Origin: Chrysaora quinquecirrha
Lineage: Eukaryota > Cnidaria > Scyphozoa > Semaeostomeae > Pelagiidae
Direction: 5' to 3'
Assembly (NCBI GenBank): GCA_014526335.1
Contig: JACTAT010000321.1
Coordinates: 721,438 to 785,437 of the forward strand
Length of the DNA stretch: 64,000 bases
Position numbers and translations under genes: made by a program. Below are positions 43,231 through 53,322 of this stretch, one piece after another. Numbering within the stretch: position 1 is the first letter of the stretch; the number at the start of each line of letters is the position of its first letter. The notes under the pieces are model-generated. The model worked only from the letters and a program-made list of their open reading frames with translations, was not told where the DNA came from and made no database searches.

Positions 43231-43491
43231 AATTTCAATGAAGTAAAAAATGCTATCCCATCTCGCCTGACTGAAATAATTTCAATATGAAAAATAAGAA
43301 AAATATTTATTCTTTATTAAAGATCAGTCGCATATCGGAACAAGAATAACGGGAATATATTGAAAGTATTATACAAATATGAAAAAAAACAATCAAAAAC
43401 ATTACCGGATATAAGGGAAAAAAATAAATTCAAGCATGACCGTTAAATGATATTTTCAAACAGTTTTTAATGCTTTTGCTTTTTATAATGA

Positions 43492-43790
43492 TATATATTA
43501 ATTGACAATAGAAAGAAACAGCTCCTTCTTCTTGCAATTGGTGCGTTTGGCTCAGGTTTTCTTGGAAGGTTATTTGGAGGTCGAGGTCGGAGATTCAAAG
43601 CACCAGGTAGACAACCTCCAATGCAAGGTAGAGGACATTGACGATGACAAAGCGGCAGAAAAAAGTTTGGCAGAGAAAAGAAATTAAATGTCTTGAAAAA
43701 ACTTGAAGATGAAAAATACGATAATTTTGTGAACAATCCTGCAAATTCATTGCAAGAATTACCAAAATCTTTATGTGGCAGCTCACATTT
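43492..43790 (+). pseudogene. Hydrophobic then Gly/Arg-rich small virion-like protein
   Basis: The frame 43492-43641 has a hydrophobic/glycine segment (LLLLAIGAFGSGFLGRLFGG) followed at once by basic GRGRRFKAPGRQ. After a frame change, LNVLKKLEDEKYDNFVNN reads on. A short membrane-active helix next to a basic region is the style of minor virion proteins in adenovirus-like and adintovirus-like elements. That assignment is inference from composition and position after the ATPase. No ATG was identified. Confidence 0.35.
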
Positions 43791-43996
43791 TCACACGATT
43801 CATTTGTAGTCGTTTCTTGCTCAATATCCTGGTATTATCTATTCTGAAATTCTGCTTACCAAAATAACAACAACAGCAACAACAACAACAATAATGATGC
43901 TGATGATATAAATGAAGACAGCTATGACAACGACAAGCATGTTGCATACTATGACAACTTACAGCAGAATTACAAATGTGAAGATGGAGAACTTGG

Positions 43997-44008
43997 AAGT
44001 AAAGAACA
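43997..44008. repeat. Left target-site duplication of the Penelope-like insertion
   Basis: AAGTAAAGAACA here and at 48079-48090 flank the 4,070-bp insertion. The Polinton-like sequence continues on both sides. Confidence 0.85.
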
Positions 44009-44074
44009 TAATGAATAAAATAACCAGAAGCTTAAACATTTTTAAGATAGCAAACGAAAGATGACAAGATATTT

Positions 44075-44127
44075 GCTATCGACTATATATTCGACTGCAC
44101 TTTCCAGCAGTCATCATCAGAGTAACG
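44075..44127 (-). ncRNA. Hammerhead-like ribozyme, inverted arm
   Basis: Minus-strand counterpart of the motif at 47929-47980, with CTGATGA at 44120-44114. It has the same GACTGC/GCAGTC helix II and the same GAA followed by T instead of A. Confidence 0.5.
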
Positions 44128-44256
44128 GTTTTACAAATTCAACGGTTAAAGTTAAGAATTTAAAATTTAATTATTTAATTGTTGTCATGGTAATTGATAT
44201 ATGACAACTCCAAAGAAGAACCGGAAACAATAATGACGTAATGATAACAAATGATT

Positions 44257-45604
44257 TTAATTAAACAGTTTTAACGGAATGGATTTGTCTTGCGCATTCA
44301 ACGACGGTTTCAGCTTCTTGATCTCCAATGCCTCTGATATTTTACGTTTATAGTAATTGCGATGATTTTTAGATAGCAACGTGAAATTGTTCAATTTTAC
44401 TGTATCATGACCAGACTCAGTTGAGTGTTTAAAAACATGCGAATTGTTGTCTCTACCGCTATGATCTTTCATTCTTTCACTTAATCGTCTACCAACCTCT
44501 CCTACGTATGATTGAGTGCAATTTTCATTTGGACAATCTACTTTATATACAAGGTTGTGCTGATGTTCATAGTTAGTTTTATCTTTAATATTAAAATGAG
44601 AACTCAATTTTGTCCCTGTGAATATGACCTTTACCTTTTGGTTATCCAATGTAGATTGATTTATTGTTTTTTCAAAGACTTGATTATGTTTTCTCCTTCT
44701 TTACCTTTGTAAGGCAGTATAAGCATATTATTTTTAGTTTCAAGAACATTATTCGCATGCTCTTCTACGGTATTGCTTGAAACCTTTTCATCTCTGCGTG
44801 CCTGTTCAGACTCAACTTGCTCTTTTATTTGCGAAATCAGCCATTTTGGATATCCGTTAATATCTTTAAAAACCTTAAGTAAATGATTGAATTCTTCATT
44901 ACGATACTCTACCGTGGAACATATATTGAACGCTCTATGGAAAAGGGTTTTAAGAGTGCTTCTCTTCCATGATATAGGCGCGAATGATTGCCAATGCAAA
45001 TAAACATCATTATTTGTTGGTTTCCTATACACAGTCGTTCCTAAGATATCATTAGAACGGATCAGTAGAACATCGAGAAAAGAAATTTTGCAATTTTGTT
45101 CTTCTTCATGTGTGAACTTTATTTTCTGATGGAAACTATTTAATTGTGAGATCACAAATTGAATTGAATCACTTTTGATCAACGTGAAGGTGTCATCGAC
45201 GTATCGTTTCCACGGGAACATGTGTTGTGATAAATTAGGCATCAAAGATCTTTCTAAATCTACCATGAATATGCCGGCTAGCACTGGTCCAAGAGGGGAA
45301 CCCATCGCTACACCATCATTCTGTTTGTATATCGTATCATTGTATGTAAAATGAACGTTTTTTGTACAGAGTAATAGCAAGTTCTTCAAATCTTCCTTAC
45401 CTATATTGGTACTGATTTCTTGGTTATCATAGATTCTTTTGAGTACAAGATCAATTGTGTAATCAAGTGGAACATTTGTAAATAGAGAAGTGACATCGAA
45501 TGATACAAGTTTATAGTTTTGTGGAATCTTTAGTGTCTTAGTGTATTTAATAAACTCATTGGTGGAACTTACAGTATATTCGGAGGTACTTAATGGTGAC
45601 AAGA
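44257..45604 (-). pseudogene. Inverted partial copy of the Penelope RT/GIY-YIG ORF
   Basis: On the minus strand the RT part starts at SPLSTSEYTVSSTNEFIKYT and carries SFDVTSLFTNVPLDYTI, GVAMGSPLGPVLAGIF and the catalytic YVDDTF. It ends early at KSLKKQ because one base is missing relative to the right copy. The GIY-YIG part is then open at 44649-44257: KVIFTGTKLSSHFNIKDKTN, VYKVDCPNENCTQSYVGEVG, RRLSERMKDH and a basic end at IPLKLFN. The N-terminal third of the ORF is not duplicated. The frameshift differs from the two in the plus-strand copy. Confidence 0.88.
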
Positions 45605-45618
45605 GTGACGAATGGTGA

Positions 45619-47795
45619 CGAAAACTACGCAATGAAATTAAAATAATATCTCGGAAACTCCTTGTTAACTTGACTCTGATAGAATATAACGCTCTCGTTC
45701 ATCAAATTAAAGTAGCAGTCGATAGCAGGATCTTGAGTATAAACTGTCGTCATGAGAGAAAATTAACAAAGCTCAGAGCCCAGACAAACAGACAAAAAGA
45801 TCAATTCTCATATCTCAAACATACCGTCCATAACATGTCGTCGTACACATTAAGTAAAGATGAGGAAATTGCCCTCTCGTTCGGTTTAGACCATCATGTT
45901 CCTACTTCAGTCAGCTTAACGGCATTAGAAACAGAGTTTGAACAATTTTACCAAAACTTACTAAAGAATCTCTCTCATATCCCTGTCAGTGAGTTGACTA
46001 GAATTAAAACTAAACTTTTGTCAACTTGTGAAAAATACGGAAAAGTCAAAGTGCCTTACAAATATAAAACAGCAATAAACAAACTTAAATGTAATCCTGA
46101 TATACTCATTTTAAAACAAGATAAAGGTCGAGGTGTGGTAATTTTAGATAAAACAAAGTACACAGAAAAATGTTTATCATTGCTTAATAGTGGCCAATTT
46201 GATAAATGTAAAAAAGATCCAACATCGACAATTGAAAGAAAAATACAGAATGCGTTGAGGAAAATAAAGAATAATCTTCCAGAAAATGAATTTAAAAAAC
46301 TATACCCTACTGGATCAGCACCAGGAAAGTTTTACGGTACAGCAAAAATACATAAATTGAAAGAAGGTGATACGGTTGATAATCTTCCCATTAGACCCAT
46401 AATTTCAAATATTGGAACTGCATCTTATCATATGGCGAAATATCTAGCAAAACTCTTGTCACCATTAAGTACCTCCGAATATACTGTAAGTTCCACCAAT
46501 GAGTTTATTAAATACACTAAGACACTAAAGATTCCACAAAACTATAAACTTGTATCATTCGATGTCACTTCTCTATTTACAAATGTTCCACTTGATTACA
46601 CAATTGATCTTGTACTCAAAAGAATCTATGATAACCAAGAAATCAGTACCAATATAGGTAAGGAAGATTTGAAGAACTTGCTATTACTCTGTACAAAAAA
46701 CGTTCATTTTACATACAATGATACGATATACAAACAGAATGATGGTGTAGCGATGGGTTCCCCTCTTGGACCAGTGCTAGCCGGCATATTCATGGTAGAT
46801 TTAGAAAGATCTTTGATGCCTAATTTATCACAACACATGTTCCCGTGGAAACGATACGTCGATGACACCTTCACGTTGATCAAAAGTGATTCAATTCAAT
46901 TTGTGATCTCACAATTAAATAGTTTCCATCAGAAAATAAAGTTCACACATGAAGAAGAACAAAATTGCAAAATTTCTTTTCTCGATGTTCTACTGATCCG
47001 TTCTAATGATATCTTAGGAACGACTGTGTATAGGAAACCAACAAATAATGATGTTTATTTGCATTGGCAATCATTCGCGCCTATATCATGGAAGAGAAGC
47101 ACTCTTAAAACCCTTTTCCATAGAGCGTTCAATATATGTTCCACGGTAGAGTATCGTAATGAAGAATTCAATCATTTACTTAAGGTTTTTAAAGATATTA
47201 ACGGATATCCAAAATGGCTGATTTCGCAAATAAAAGAGCAAGTTGAGTCTGAACAGGCACGCAGAGATGAAAAGGTTTCAAGCAATACCGTAGAAGAGCA
47301 TGCGAATAATGTTCTTGAAACTAAAATAATATGCTTATACTGCCTTACAAAGGTAAAGAAGGAGAAAACATAATCAAGTCTTTGAAAAGAACAATAAATC
47401 AATCTACATTGGATAACCAAAAGGTAAAGGTCATATTCACAGGGACAAAATTGAGTTCTCATTTTAATATTAAAGATAAAACTAACTATGAACATCAGCA
47501 CAACCTTGTATATAAAGTAGATTGTCCAAATGAAAATTGCACTCAATCATACGTAGGAGAGGTTGGTAGACGATTAAGTGAAAGAATGAAAGATCATAGC
47601 GGTAGAGACAACAATTCGCATGTTTTAAACACTCAACTGAGTCTGGTCATGATACAGTAAAATTGAACAATTTCACGTTGCTATCTAAAATCATCGCAAT
47701 TACTATAAACGTAAAATATCAGAGGCATTGGAGATCAAGAAGCTGAAACCGTCGTTGAATGCGCAAGACAAATCCATTCCGTTAAAACTGTTTAA
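45619..47795 (+). pseudogene. Penelope-like reverse transcriptase with GIY-YIG endonuclease
   Basis: Open from 45619 without an obvious ATG. The N-terminal region includes ILKQDKGRGVVILDKTKYT, FYGTAKIHK and LPIRPIISNIGTASYHMAKY, standard Penelope RT blocks. SFDVTSLFTNVPL (RT A), MGSPLGPVLAGIF (RT B) and YVDDTF (46850-46867, catalytic Asp pair) follow. One A is lost in a run near 47325 and the frame ends at 47373. The endonuclease continues in the next frame: VYKVDCPNENCTQSYVGEVG (47504-47563) and RRLSERMKDHSGR. A second lost T near 47628 ends it. Reverse transcription and target nicking would be encoded by the unshifted ORF. Frameshifts make this copy inactive. Confidence 0.9.
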
Positions 47796-47928
47796 TTAAA
47801 ACATTTGTTATCATTACGTCATTATTGTTTCCGGTTCTTCTTTGGAGTTGTCATATATCAATTACCATGACAACAATTAAATAATTAAATTTTAAATTCT
47901 TAACTTTAACCGTTGAATTTGTAAAACC

Positions 47929-47980
47929 GTTACTCTGATGATGACTGCTGGAAAGTGCAGTCGAATATATAGTCGATAGC
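47929..47980 (+). ncRNA. Hammerhead-like ribozyme in Penelope 3' region
   Basis: CTGATGA (47935-47941), a strong helix II (GACTGC 47943-47948 with GCAGTC 47957-47962), GAA (47963-47965), a minimal helix III loop and GTC (47972-47974). GTTACT before and GATAGC after can form helix I with one mismatch and wobbles. The base after GAA is T where active hammerheads need A, so activity is doubtful. Hammerheads are documented in Penelope-like elements. Confidence 0.6.
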
Positions 47981-48078
47981 AAATATCTTGTCATCTTTCG
48001 TTTGCTATCTTAAAAAATGTTTAAGCTTCTGGTTATTTTATTCATTATCAAGTTGTATGCCCGTTTGGATATATTTTC

Positions 48079-48090
48079 AAGTAAAGAACA
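48079..48090. repeat. Right target-site duplication of the Penelope-like insertion
   Basis: Second copy of AAGTAAAGAACA. Polinton-like coding sequence (KKIVKLSFLF) resumes at once. Confidence 0.85.
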
Positions 48091-48202
48091 CAAAAAAATA
48101 GTGAAACTTTCCTTTCTATTCCATATATAAAATAAAAAAATGACAATTTTATACATTATACAGTAATAGCTTCCATTCTTTTTTCCAATCAACCGTATAT
48201 AT

Positions 48203-48905
48203 ATGCGAGTACATGATTTCTTCTGTTTATATTTGGTTTGTCTTGTCATCATGACTAAAAACAACAGCAAGAGCAGCAGCACTTACGATGACAAAGATGA
48301 TGGGACTGGCAGGAAAAAAGAGCAATTCAACGATCTTAATAATCTCTATACTGATCCAAAATTTCCTGGATCTTTTAGTGGTCTAGCAACGTTCTATAAA
48401 CATTTGAAAAAGCTTGCTCGTTTCAAACAACTTTCCTACAACATATTAAATGAATGGAAATTTCAACATGAAATGTATACCAAATACCAACCAAGGAGAA
48501 AAAAGTTTCTACGCAGACCATACAAGATTTTTAATCTGAATCAAATTTGGGAAGCTGATCTTATGGACATGTCCAACTATGCTCGACTGAATAAAAACAT
48601 ACATTTTATCCTAAATGTTATTGATCAATTTACCAAGAAGTTATACTCAAGCCCATGCAAAACAAAAAGTAAAGACAATGTTGTAAATGCACTACGAAAC
48701 AATTTTGAACATCAAACCATGTCAAGACTAAATATTCTGTACGCTGACAATGGAAAAGAGTTTTTGAACAAATCGATTGATCAGTACTTGAAAGAGAAAG
48801 AATTAAACATAAGACATGTAACAACTCTAGATAAGAATATCAAATGTGCAATTGTCGAAAGAGCAAATAGAACTATTAAAAGAAAATTGGTTCAAATTGC
48901 ATTGA
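48203..48905 (+). pseudogene. Polinton-type integrase, N-terminal and catalytic part
   Basis: The frame is open from ATG 48203, or more plausibly the internal ATG 48251 (MTKNNSKSSSTYDDKDDGTG). A helical DNA-binding region follows (LATFYKHLKKLARFKQLSYN), then YQPRRKKFLRR. The rve catalytic core has FNLNQIWEADLMDMSNYARL (first Asp), LYADNGKEFLNKS (second Asp) and IKCAIVERANRTIKRKL (catalytic Glu). All three catalytic acids (D, D, E) are present. Homology stops near 48905, where unrelated repeat DNA starts, and resumes at about 51853. It would catalyse insertion of the Polinton-like element. The split makes this copy inactive. Confidence 0.85.
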
Positions 48906-49112
48906 TGAATAATAGGCTTACCTATAGAATACAGGGCCAGATGCTAGTATTCATTGTAGGCTACCTACAGCCAACAGGGTCATTTACTGTAAGGATCAAC
49001 AACGTGCCTTTGTTCGATGAGAATGGTGTTCCGCGCAAGACAATATATACTTAGCGCAAAATCACCTATTGTTTGGATTTGAGTAGTTGAAGAGACGCAG
49101 CGGTCATACTGA

Positions 49113-49845
49113 ACGCTAGCGAATCTATAATCACTACTGTGGTGGATAATCACTACTGTGGTGGTACTATTTGCATACTGTGGTGGCAGTTTTGGCGTAC
49201 TGTGGTGGATAATCACTACTTGTGGTGGTTTACTATGCTTGCGGTGGTGGCAGTTTTGGCGTACTGTGGTGGATAATCATTACTTGTGGTGGTTTACTAT
49301 GCTTGCGGTGGTGGCAGTTTTGGCGTACTGTGGTGGATAATCACTACTTGTGGTGGTTTACTATGCTTGCGGTGGTGGCAGTTTTGGAGTACTGTGGTGG
49401 ATAATCACTACTGTGGTGGTACTATTTGCGTACTGTGGTGGTAGTTTTTGCGTACTGTGGTGGATAATCACTACTTGTGGTGGGTTATAATGCTATATGT
49501 GGTGAATACGAAATCATAGCAAAACTCTATAGATCAAGCAAAAAAAAACCACAAAATCCACCACAGTACGCCAAAACTGCCACCACCGCAAGCATAGTAA
49601 ACCACCACAAGTAATGATTATCCACCACAGTACGCCAAAACTGCCACCACCGCAAGCATAGTAAACCACCACAAGTAATGATTATCCACCACAGTACGCC
49701 AAAACTGCCACCACCGCAAGCATAGTAAACCACCACAAGTAGTGATTATCCACCACAGTACGCCAAAACTGCCACCACAGTATGCAAATAGTACCACCAC
49801 AGTAGTGATTATCCACCACAGTAGTGATTATAGATTCGCTAGCGT
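49113..49845. repeat. Foldback with 64-bp subrepeats in both arms
   Basis: The outer ends ACGCTAGCGAATCTATAATC and its complement are perfect inverted copies. The left arm contains GGATAATCACTAC...GGTGGT units at 49207, 49271, 49335 and 49399 (64-bp steps). The right arm carries the same units inverted. The short ORFs in both arms (GGGSFGVLWW and similar) are repeat-derived. Long terminal inverted repeats made of short tandem units are the definition of Foldback-type transposons. Confidence 0.85.
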
Positions 49846-49949
49846 GAGTTTCATTTAAGGTGGCAATTTCAGGTCTTGTATTAGTGGTGTGTAAATCTTA
49901 TATATTATCTTGTTCAGTTAGTGGAATCATGGTGAAGACAGTCGTTATC

Positions 49950-51190
49950 CCTCAATGAACATTGCCCGTTTATTAAAAGATTGAAACAAAGCCTTTGTCC
50001 CAAAAAAACATTTCCCGTTAATTAGAATATGGATAAAAATTCCGTTGCCCTGCAACGACTATTGCCCGTTTATTAAAGGATGGAAACAAAGCCTGTACTT
50101 CCAACAAACTTTCCCCGTTTATTAAAAGATTGAATGGCACTTGTTACCCCTCAATGAATATTGCCGTTTATCAAAGGGTGCAAACAAAGCCTTTACCCCC
50201 AAACACACATTCCCCGTATTAGAAGATGGATAAAACTCCTGTTACCCTGCAACGACTATTGCCCGTTTATTAAAGGATGGAAACAAAGCCTTTACCTCCA
50301 ACAAACATTCCCCGTTGATTAATAGATTTAAAGACACTTGTTACCCCTCAAGGAATATTGCCCGTTTATCAAAGGGTGGAAACAAAGCCTTTACCCCCAA
50401 ACAAACATTCCCCATATTAGAAGATGGATAAAACTCCTGTTACCCCACAACGAATATTGCCCGTTTATCTAAAGCATGGAAACAAAGCCTTTACCTCCAA
50501 CAAACATACCCCGTTTATTAATAGATTGAAAGACACTTGTTACCCCTCAAGGAATATTGCCCGTTTATTAAAGGATGGAAACAGCCTGTACTTCCAACAA
50601 ACTTTCCCCGTTTATTAATAGATTGAAAGACACTTGTTACCCCTGAAGGAATATTGCCCGTTTATCAAAGGGTGGAAACAAAGCCTTTACTCCCAACAAA
50701 CAGTCCCAGTTCATTAGAAGATTGCCAGTCACTTGTCACCCCTCAACGAATATTGCCCGTCTATTAATGGATGGCAACACAGCCTTTACCCCTAACAAGT
50801 ATTCCCCGTTTATTAACAGATTGAAAGACACTTGTTACCCCTCAACGAATATTTTCCGTTTATTAAAGGATTGAAACAGAGTCCACCCCCAACAGACCCT
50901 GTTTATCGAAGGATTGGAACACACTTGTTACCCCTCACAGAATATTGCCCGTTTTTTAAAGGATGGAAACAAAGCCTTTACTCCCACCAAACATTTCCCG
51001 TTTATTAAAAGATTTCAAGACACTTGTTACCCCTCAACCAATATTGCCCGCTTATTAAAGGATGGAAACACAGCCTTTAACCCTAACAAGCATTCCCCGT
51101 TTATCAAAAGATCGCAGGACACTTGTTGCCCCTGAACGAATATTATCCGCTCATTAAAAGATGGAAACAAAGGCTTTACCCCCAACAGAT
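49950..51190 (+). repeat. Minisatellite, ~99-bp unit, about 12 copies
   Basis: AATATTGCCCGTTTAT(C/T) recurs at about 50354, 50453, 50553, 50651 and 50750 (98-100 bp apart). Each unit has two related halves, ATTGCCCGTTTATTAAAGGATGG and ATTCCCCGTTTATTAATAGATTG types, so the array grew from a ~50-bp duplication. Confidence 0.9.
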
Positions 51191-51224
51191 AACACACCTA
51201 CATAGTTATGCTGTAGATTCTGGG

Positions 51225-51700
51225 TTGTACGTCGTAGGTCGTCGGTTCACCGGAAAGCATACGTACTTAGGTATGCTGTAGGTTGTTGGCTGTAGGTCGT
51301 AGGTGGTAGGTTGGCCGAAAAACATAGGTACATAGGTATGCTGCAGGTTGTAGCTTGTAGGTTGTAGGTGGTAGGTTGGCCGAGAAACATAGGTACATAG
51401 ATATGCTGCAGGTTGTAGCTTGTAGGTCGTAGGTGGTAGGTTGGCCGAAAAACATAGGTACATAGGTATACTGCAGGTTGTAGCTTGTAGGTCGTAGGTG
51501 GTAGGTTGGCCGAAAAATATAGGTACATGGGTATGCTGCAGGTTGTAGCTTGTAGGTCGTAGGTGGTAGATTGGCCGAAAAACATAGGTACATAGGTATG
51601 CTGCAGGTTGTAGCTTGTAGGTCGTAGGTTATAGGTTCGCCAGAAAACATAGCTACATAGGTATGCTGTAGGTTGTAGGTCGTAGGTCGTAGCATCCCTA
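51225..51700 (+). repeat. Minisatellite, 65-bp unit, about 7 copies
   Basis: The ATAGGTACATAGGTATGCTG block recurs with exact 65-bp steps (anchors 51327, 51392, 51457, 51522, 51587, 51652). Each unit also has GGTTGTAGCTTGTAGGTCGT and TTGGCCGAAAAACATA. Three minus-strand frames through it are repeat artefacts. Confidence 0.92.
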
Positions 51701-51852
51701 CAACATATACCTACCTATGATATAGGTCCCACGTCGCAGGTGACCCGTCGGGAGCATGACATATCCACAGACCTATCGTCGGACGCGTCGCTTCGTTACG
51801 ACCTCCTACACAGACCTGTACGCTGCTACTTCACAGTTGCTAGTGCACAGTG

Positions 51853-52503
51853 ACATATTACCTGAATAATAACAAATACATTGATTATTTACAAGATGTT
51901 GTGAATGCCTTTAACCAGACTCCCAATAAAACAACAAAGCTTGCTCCAAATGAAATAGATCCTATAAATGTAAATCAAGCGAGAATTAATATCGAAGAAT
52001 CGATTCAAAAGCGTGAAACTAAAGAACTGCACAAAAAGGGAGCAGTTTGGGATAAGAAACTTGGAAAACCTTTACTTCGAAAAGGAGATTGGGTGCATAT
52101 TGCAAAAGAAGTCACCACATTTCAAAGAGGATTTCAACAGCAATATAGTGATCAGCTTTTTCAAATAACAGATGTAGACAATTCTACATATCCCATTACT
52201 TATAAAATTGAAGATATAAGACATGAAAAAATCCAAGGCTCTTTTCAGTATCCTGAATTATCAAAAACAACTTTCCCAGCCAACTTTAAGATAGTCAATT
52301 CAAAAATCAAACAGTTCACTGATCCTACTGCTGCTGCTGCTGCTGCTGACGGTGAGCATTACAAAAAGTGGATCCTTATTCAAATTGCAGAATACTACCA
52401 ACCAATTTGGATACATGAAAAAATTCTTAATGGAAGATCCAGAGAAGAGAAGCAACAGAAGAAAATATCTTCGAGTGTTTTTCTACATTTTTTAAATGGC
52501 TAG
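51853..52503 (+). pseudogene. Polinton-type integrase, C-terminal part
   Basis: It resumes with YYLNNNKYIDYLQDVVNAFN and QTPNKTTKLAPNEI, the end of the rve fold. A linker (KRETKELHKKGAVWDKKLGK) and an SH3/chromo-like barrel (LLRKGDWVHIAKEVTTFQRG, YSDQLFQITDV, YPITYKIEDIRHEKIQGSF) follow. The tail has an Ala run encoded by (CTG/GCT)n at 52330-52348 and a basic end. This is the standard C-terminal architecture of Polinton integrases. It ends 3 bp after the ATG of the next small ORF, a compact viral-style overlap. Confidence 0.85.
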
Positions 52504-52660
52504 CAATACTGGATCAAGACTGGACACTGCATTGGGAAAAAACGTCAATGAAACATATTTCACAGCAGTATCAAACACTAGCGACAGGGAAAATAATACC
52601 AATGAACATTTCATTAACAGACCATTTGGTCAGATAGATTTCAGTAGAACAAAACAGTAG
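52496..52660 (+). CDS. Small ORF, 54 aa, overlapping integrase end
   Basis: ATG 52496 lies inside the last codons of the integrase frame. The protein starts MASNTGSRLDTALGKNVNET and ends PFGQIDFSRTKQ. It is polar, with no membrane segment. Overlap with the integrase stop suggests a genuine element gene start. It may be the truncated N-terminus of a longer virion protein continuing in 52685-53089. No family recognised. Confidence 0.45.
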   Translation: MASNTGSRLDTALGKNVNETYFTAVSNTSDRENNTNEHFINRPFGQIDFSRTKQ

Positions 52661-53322
52661 AGCACATGTCTGTTAAATGCATCTTTGCCACATTCACAGG
52701 GCATAGCTATGCAAAATTTATGGTTTAAAAGATGGTATATTCCAGAAACATATAATGCCCGTGGAGTATACGCAAACATTTACAAAGATTTAACAAAACA
52801 AAAATGGCTACATACATCAATGTATGAAAACATCTTAAACTCACTTCAGAAGATTCAGTGCCGTCCAGAAGTGGCAAAATCTATTATAAACAACACTGAA
52901 ACCTTACCAAACGATCTAGTAAATTTTCTGAATAGCTTCTACAACGATTATCCTCAACCTTACTCCTATTATACATCTCTTAGCGACTTTTCCCTATCTG
53001 ATACAATACAGTCACAATCAATGTTTGGTTTAAAGCCAAACAAAAACACCGAAATAACATCAGATTGTTTCGACATTGTTGTTCGTTGAACTGATAAAAT
53101 CACAAATTCAAATGAACGTAGTGATTGGTAAATTGTTCGACTTAGTAAAACGTTAGCAATTCTACTTGGAATCGACTACTGGGAAGACGATGACTTTTTT
53201 CCAGTTTGCAATGTTGTGCCATCGACAACAACAACAGCAACAACAACAACAACAACTGACGCAACACAATCGACAACGAGTTTCAATGCCAAAAATGCTT
53301 TCTTAGTAGATTTCAGCAGAGC
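52661..53322 (+). pseudogene. Element ORF fragments before the satellite
   Basis: The frame 52685-53089 reads IAMQNLWFKRWYIPETYNAR, GVYANIYKDLTKQKWLHTSM and PQPYSYYTSLSDFSLSD and looks like real protein. After a stop and shift, KTLAILLGIDYWEDDDFFPV appears (about 53145-53205). CAA/ACA tracts (Thr/Gln) follow at 53224-53262 and FNAKNAFLVDFSRASK at 53282-53329. The last frame runs straight into the first 153-bp satellite unit. Position after the integrase suggests virion-protein remnants. No family was recognised. Confidence 0.4.

Larger units (their letters stand above)
44009..48078. mobile_element. Penelope-like element, head-to-head inverted structure
   Basis: It is bounded by the 12-bp duplication AAGTAAAGAACA. 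The right part (about 45619-48050) is the main plus-strand copy. The left part (44009-45604) is an inverted, 5'-truncated copy matching about 46453-48035 almost perfectly. The two meet around a single-copy 5' region (45605-46450). Such partial 'pseudo-LTR' copies in inverted orientation are known for Penelope-like elements. Both arms carry the same hammerhead-like motif near their outer ends. Each has its own small frameshifts, so they diverged after insertion. Confidence 0.9.
48906..51852. mobile_element. Foldback and minisatellite block interrupting the integrase gene
   Basis: About 2.95 kb with no coding support. It is, in order: a ~200-bp unique flank, the foldback at 49113-49845, a 99-bp array (about 49950-51190), a 65-bp array (about 51225-51700) and a GC-richer unique tail. 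The two integrase halves flank it. No target duplication was identified at the edges, so the exact limits and the number of insertion events are uncertain. Confidence 0.75.
39780..53322 (+). mobile_element. Decayed Polinton/Maverick-like (adintovirus-like) element
   Basis: All coding remnants read on the plus strand: Gln-rich ORFs, a packaging ATPase (42640-43230), a hydrophobic/Gly-Arg-rich peptide, an integrase (48203-52503, split) and three downstream ORFs. ATPase plus retroviral-type integrase on one strand is the Polinton/adintovirus combination. CAA or CAG tracts interrupt nearly every gene. Neither DNA polymerase B nor a recognisable major capsid gene is visible, and no terminal inverted repeats were found. 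The limits are therefore guesses set by the first and last ORF. A Penelope-like element and a foldback/minisatellite block interrupt it. Confidence 0.7.

Noticed and set aside
49158..49800. Nearly identical 60-70-aa Trp/Gly-rich proteins on both strands
   Set aside because: They are translations of the 64-bp foldback units, shifted by one unit each, and appear in mirror image on the other arm.
51206..51695. Tyr/Thr/Pro-rich frames that look like structural repeat proteins
   Set aside because: Three minus-strand frames are all open through the 65-bp minisatellite, which is repeat-driven, not coding.
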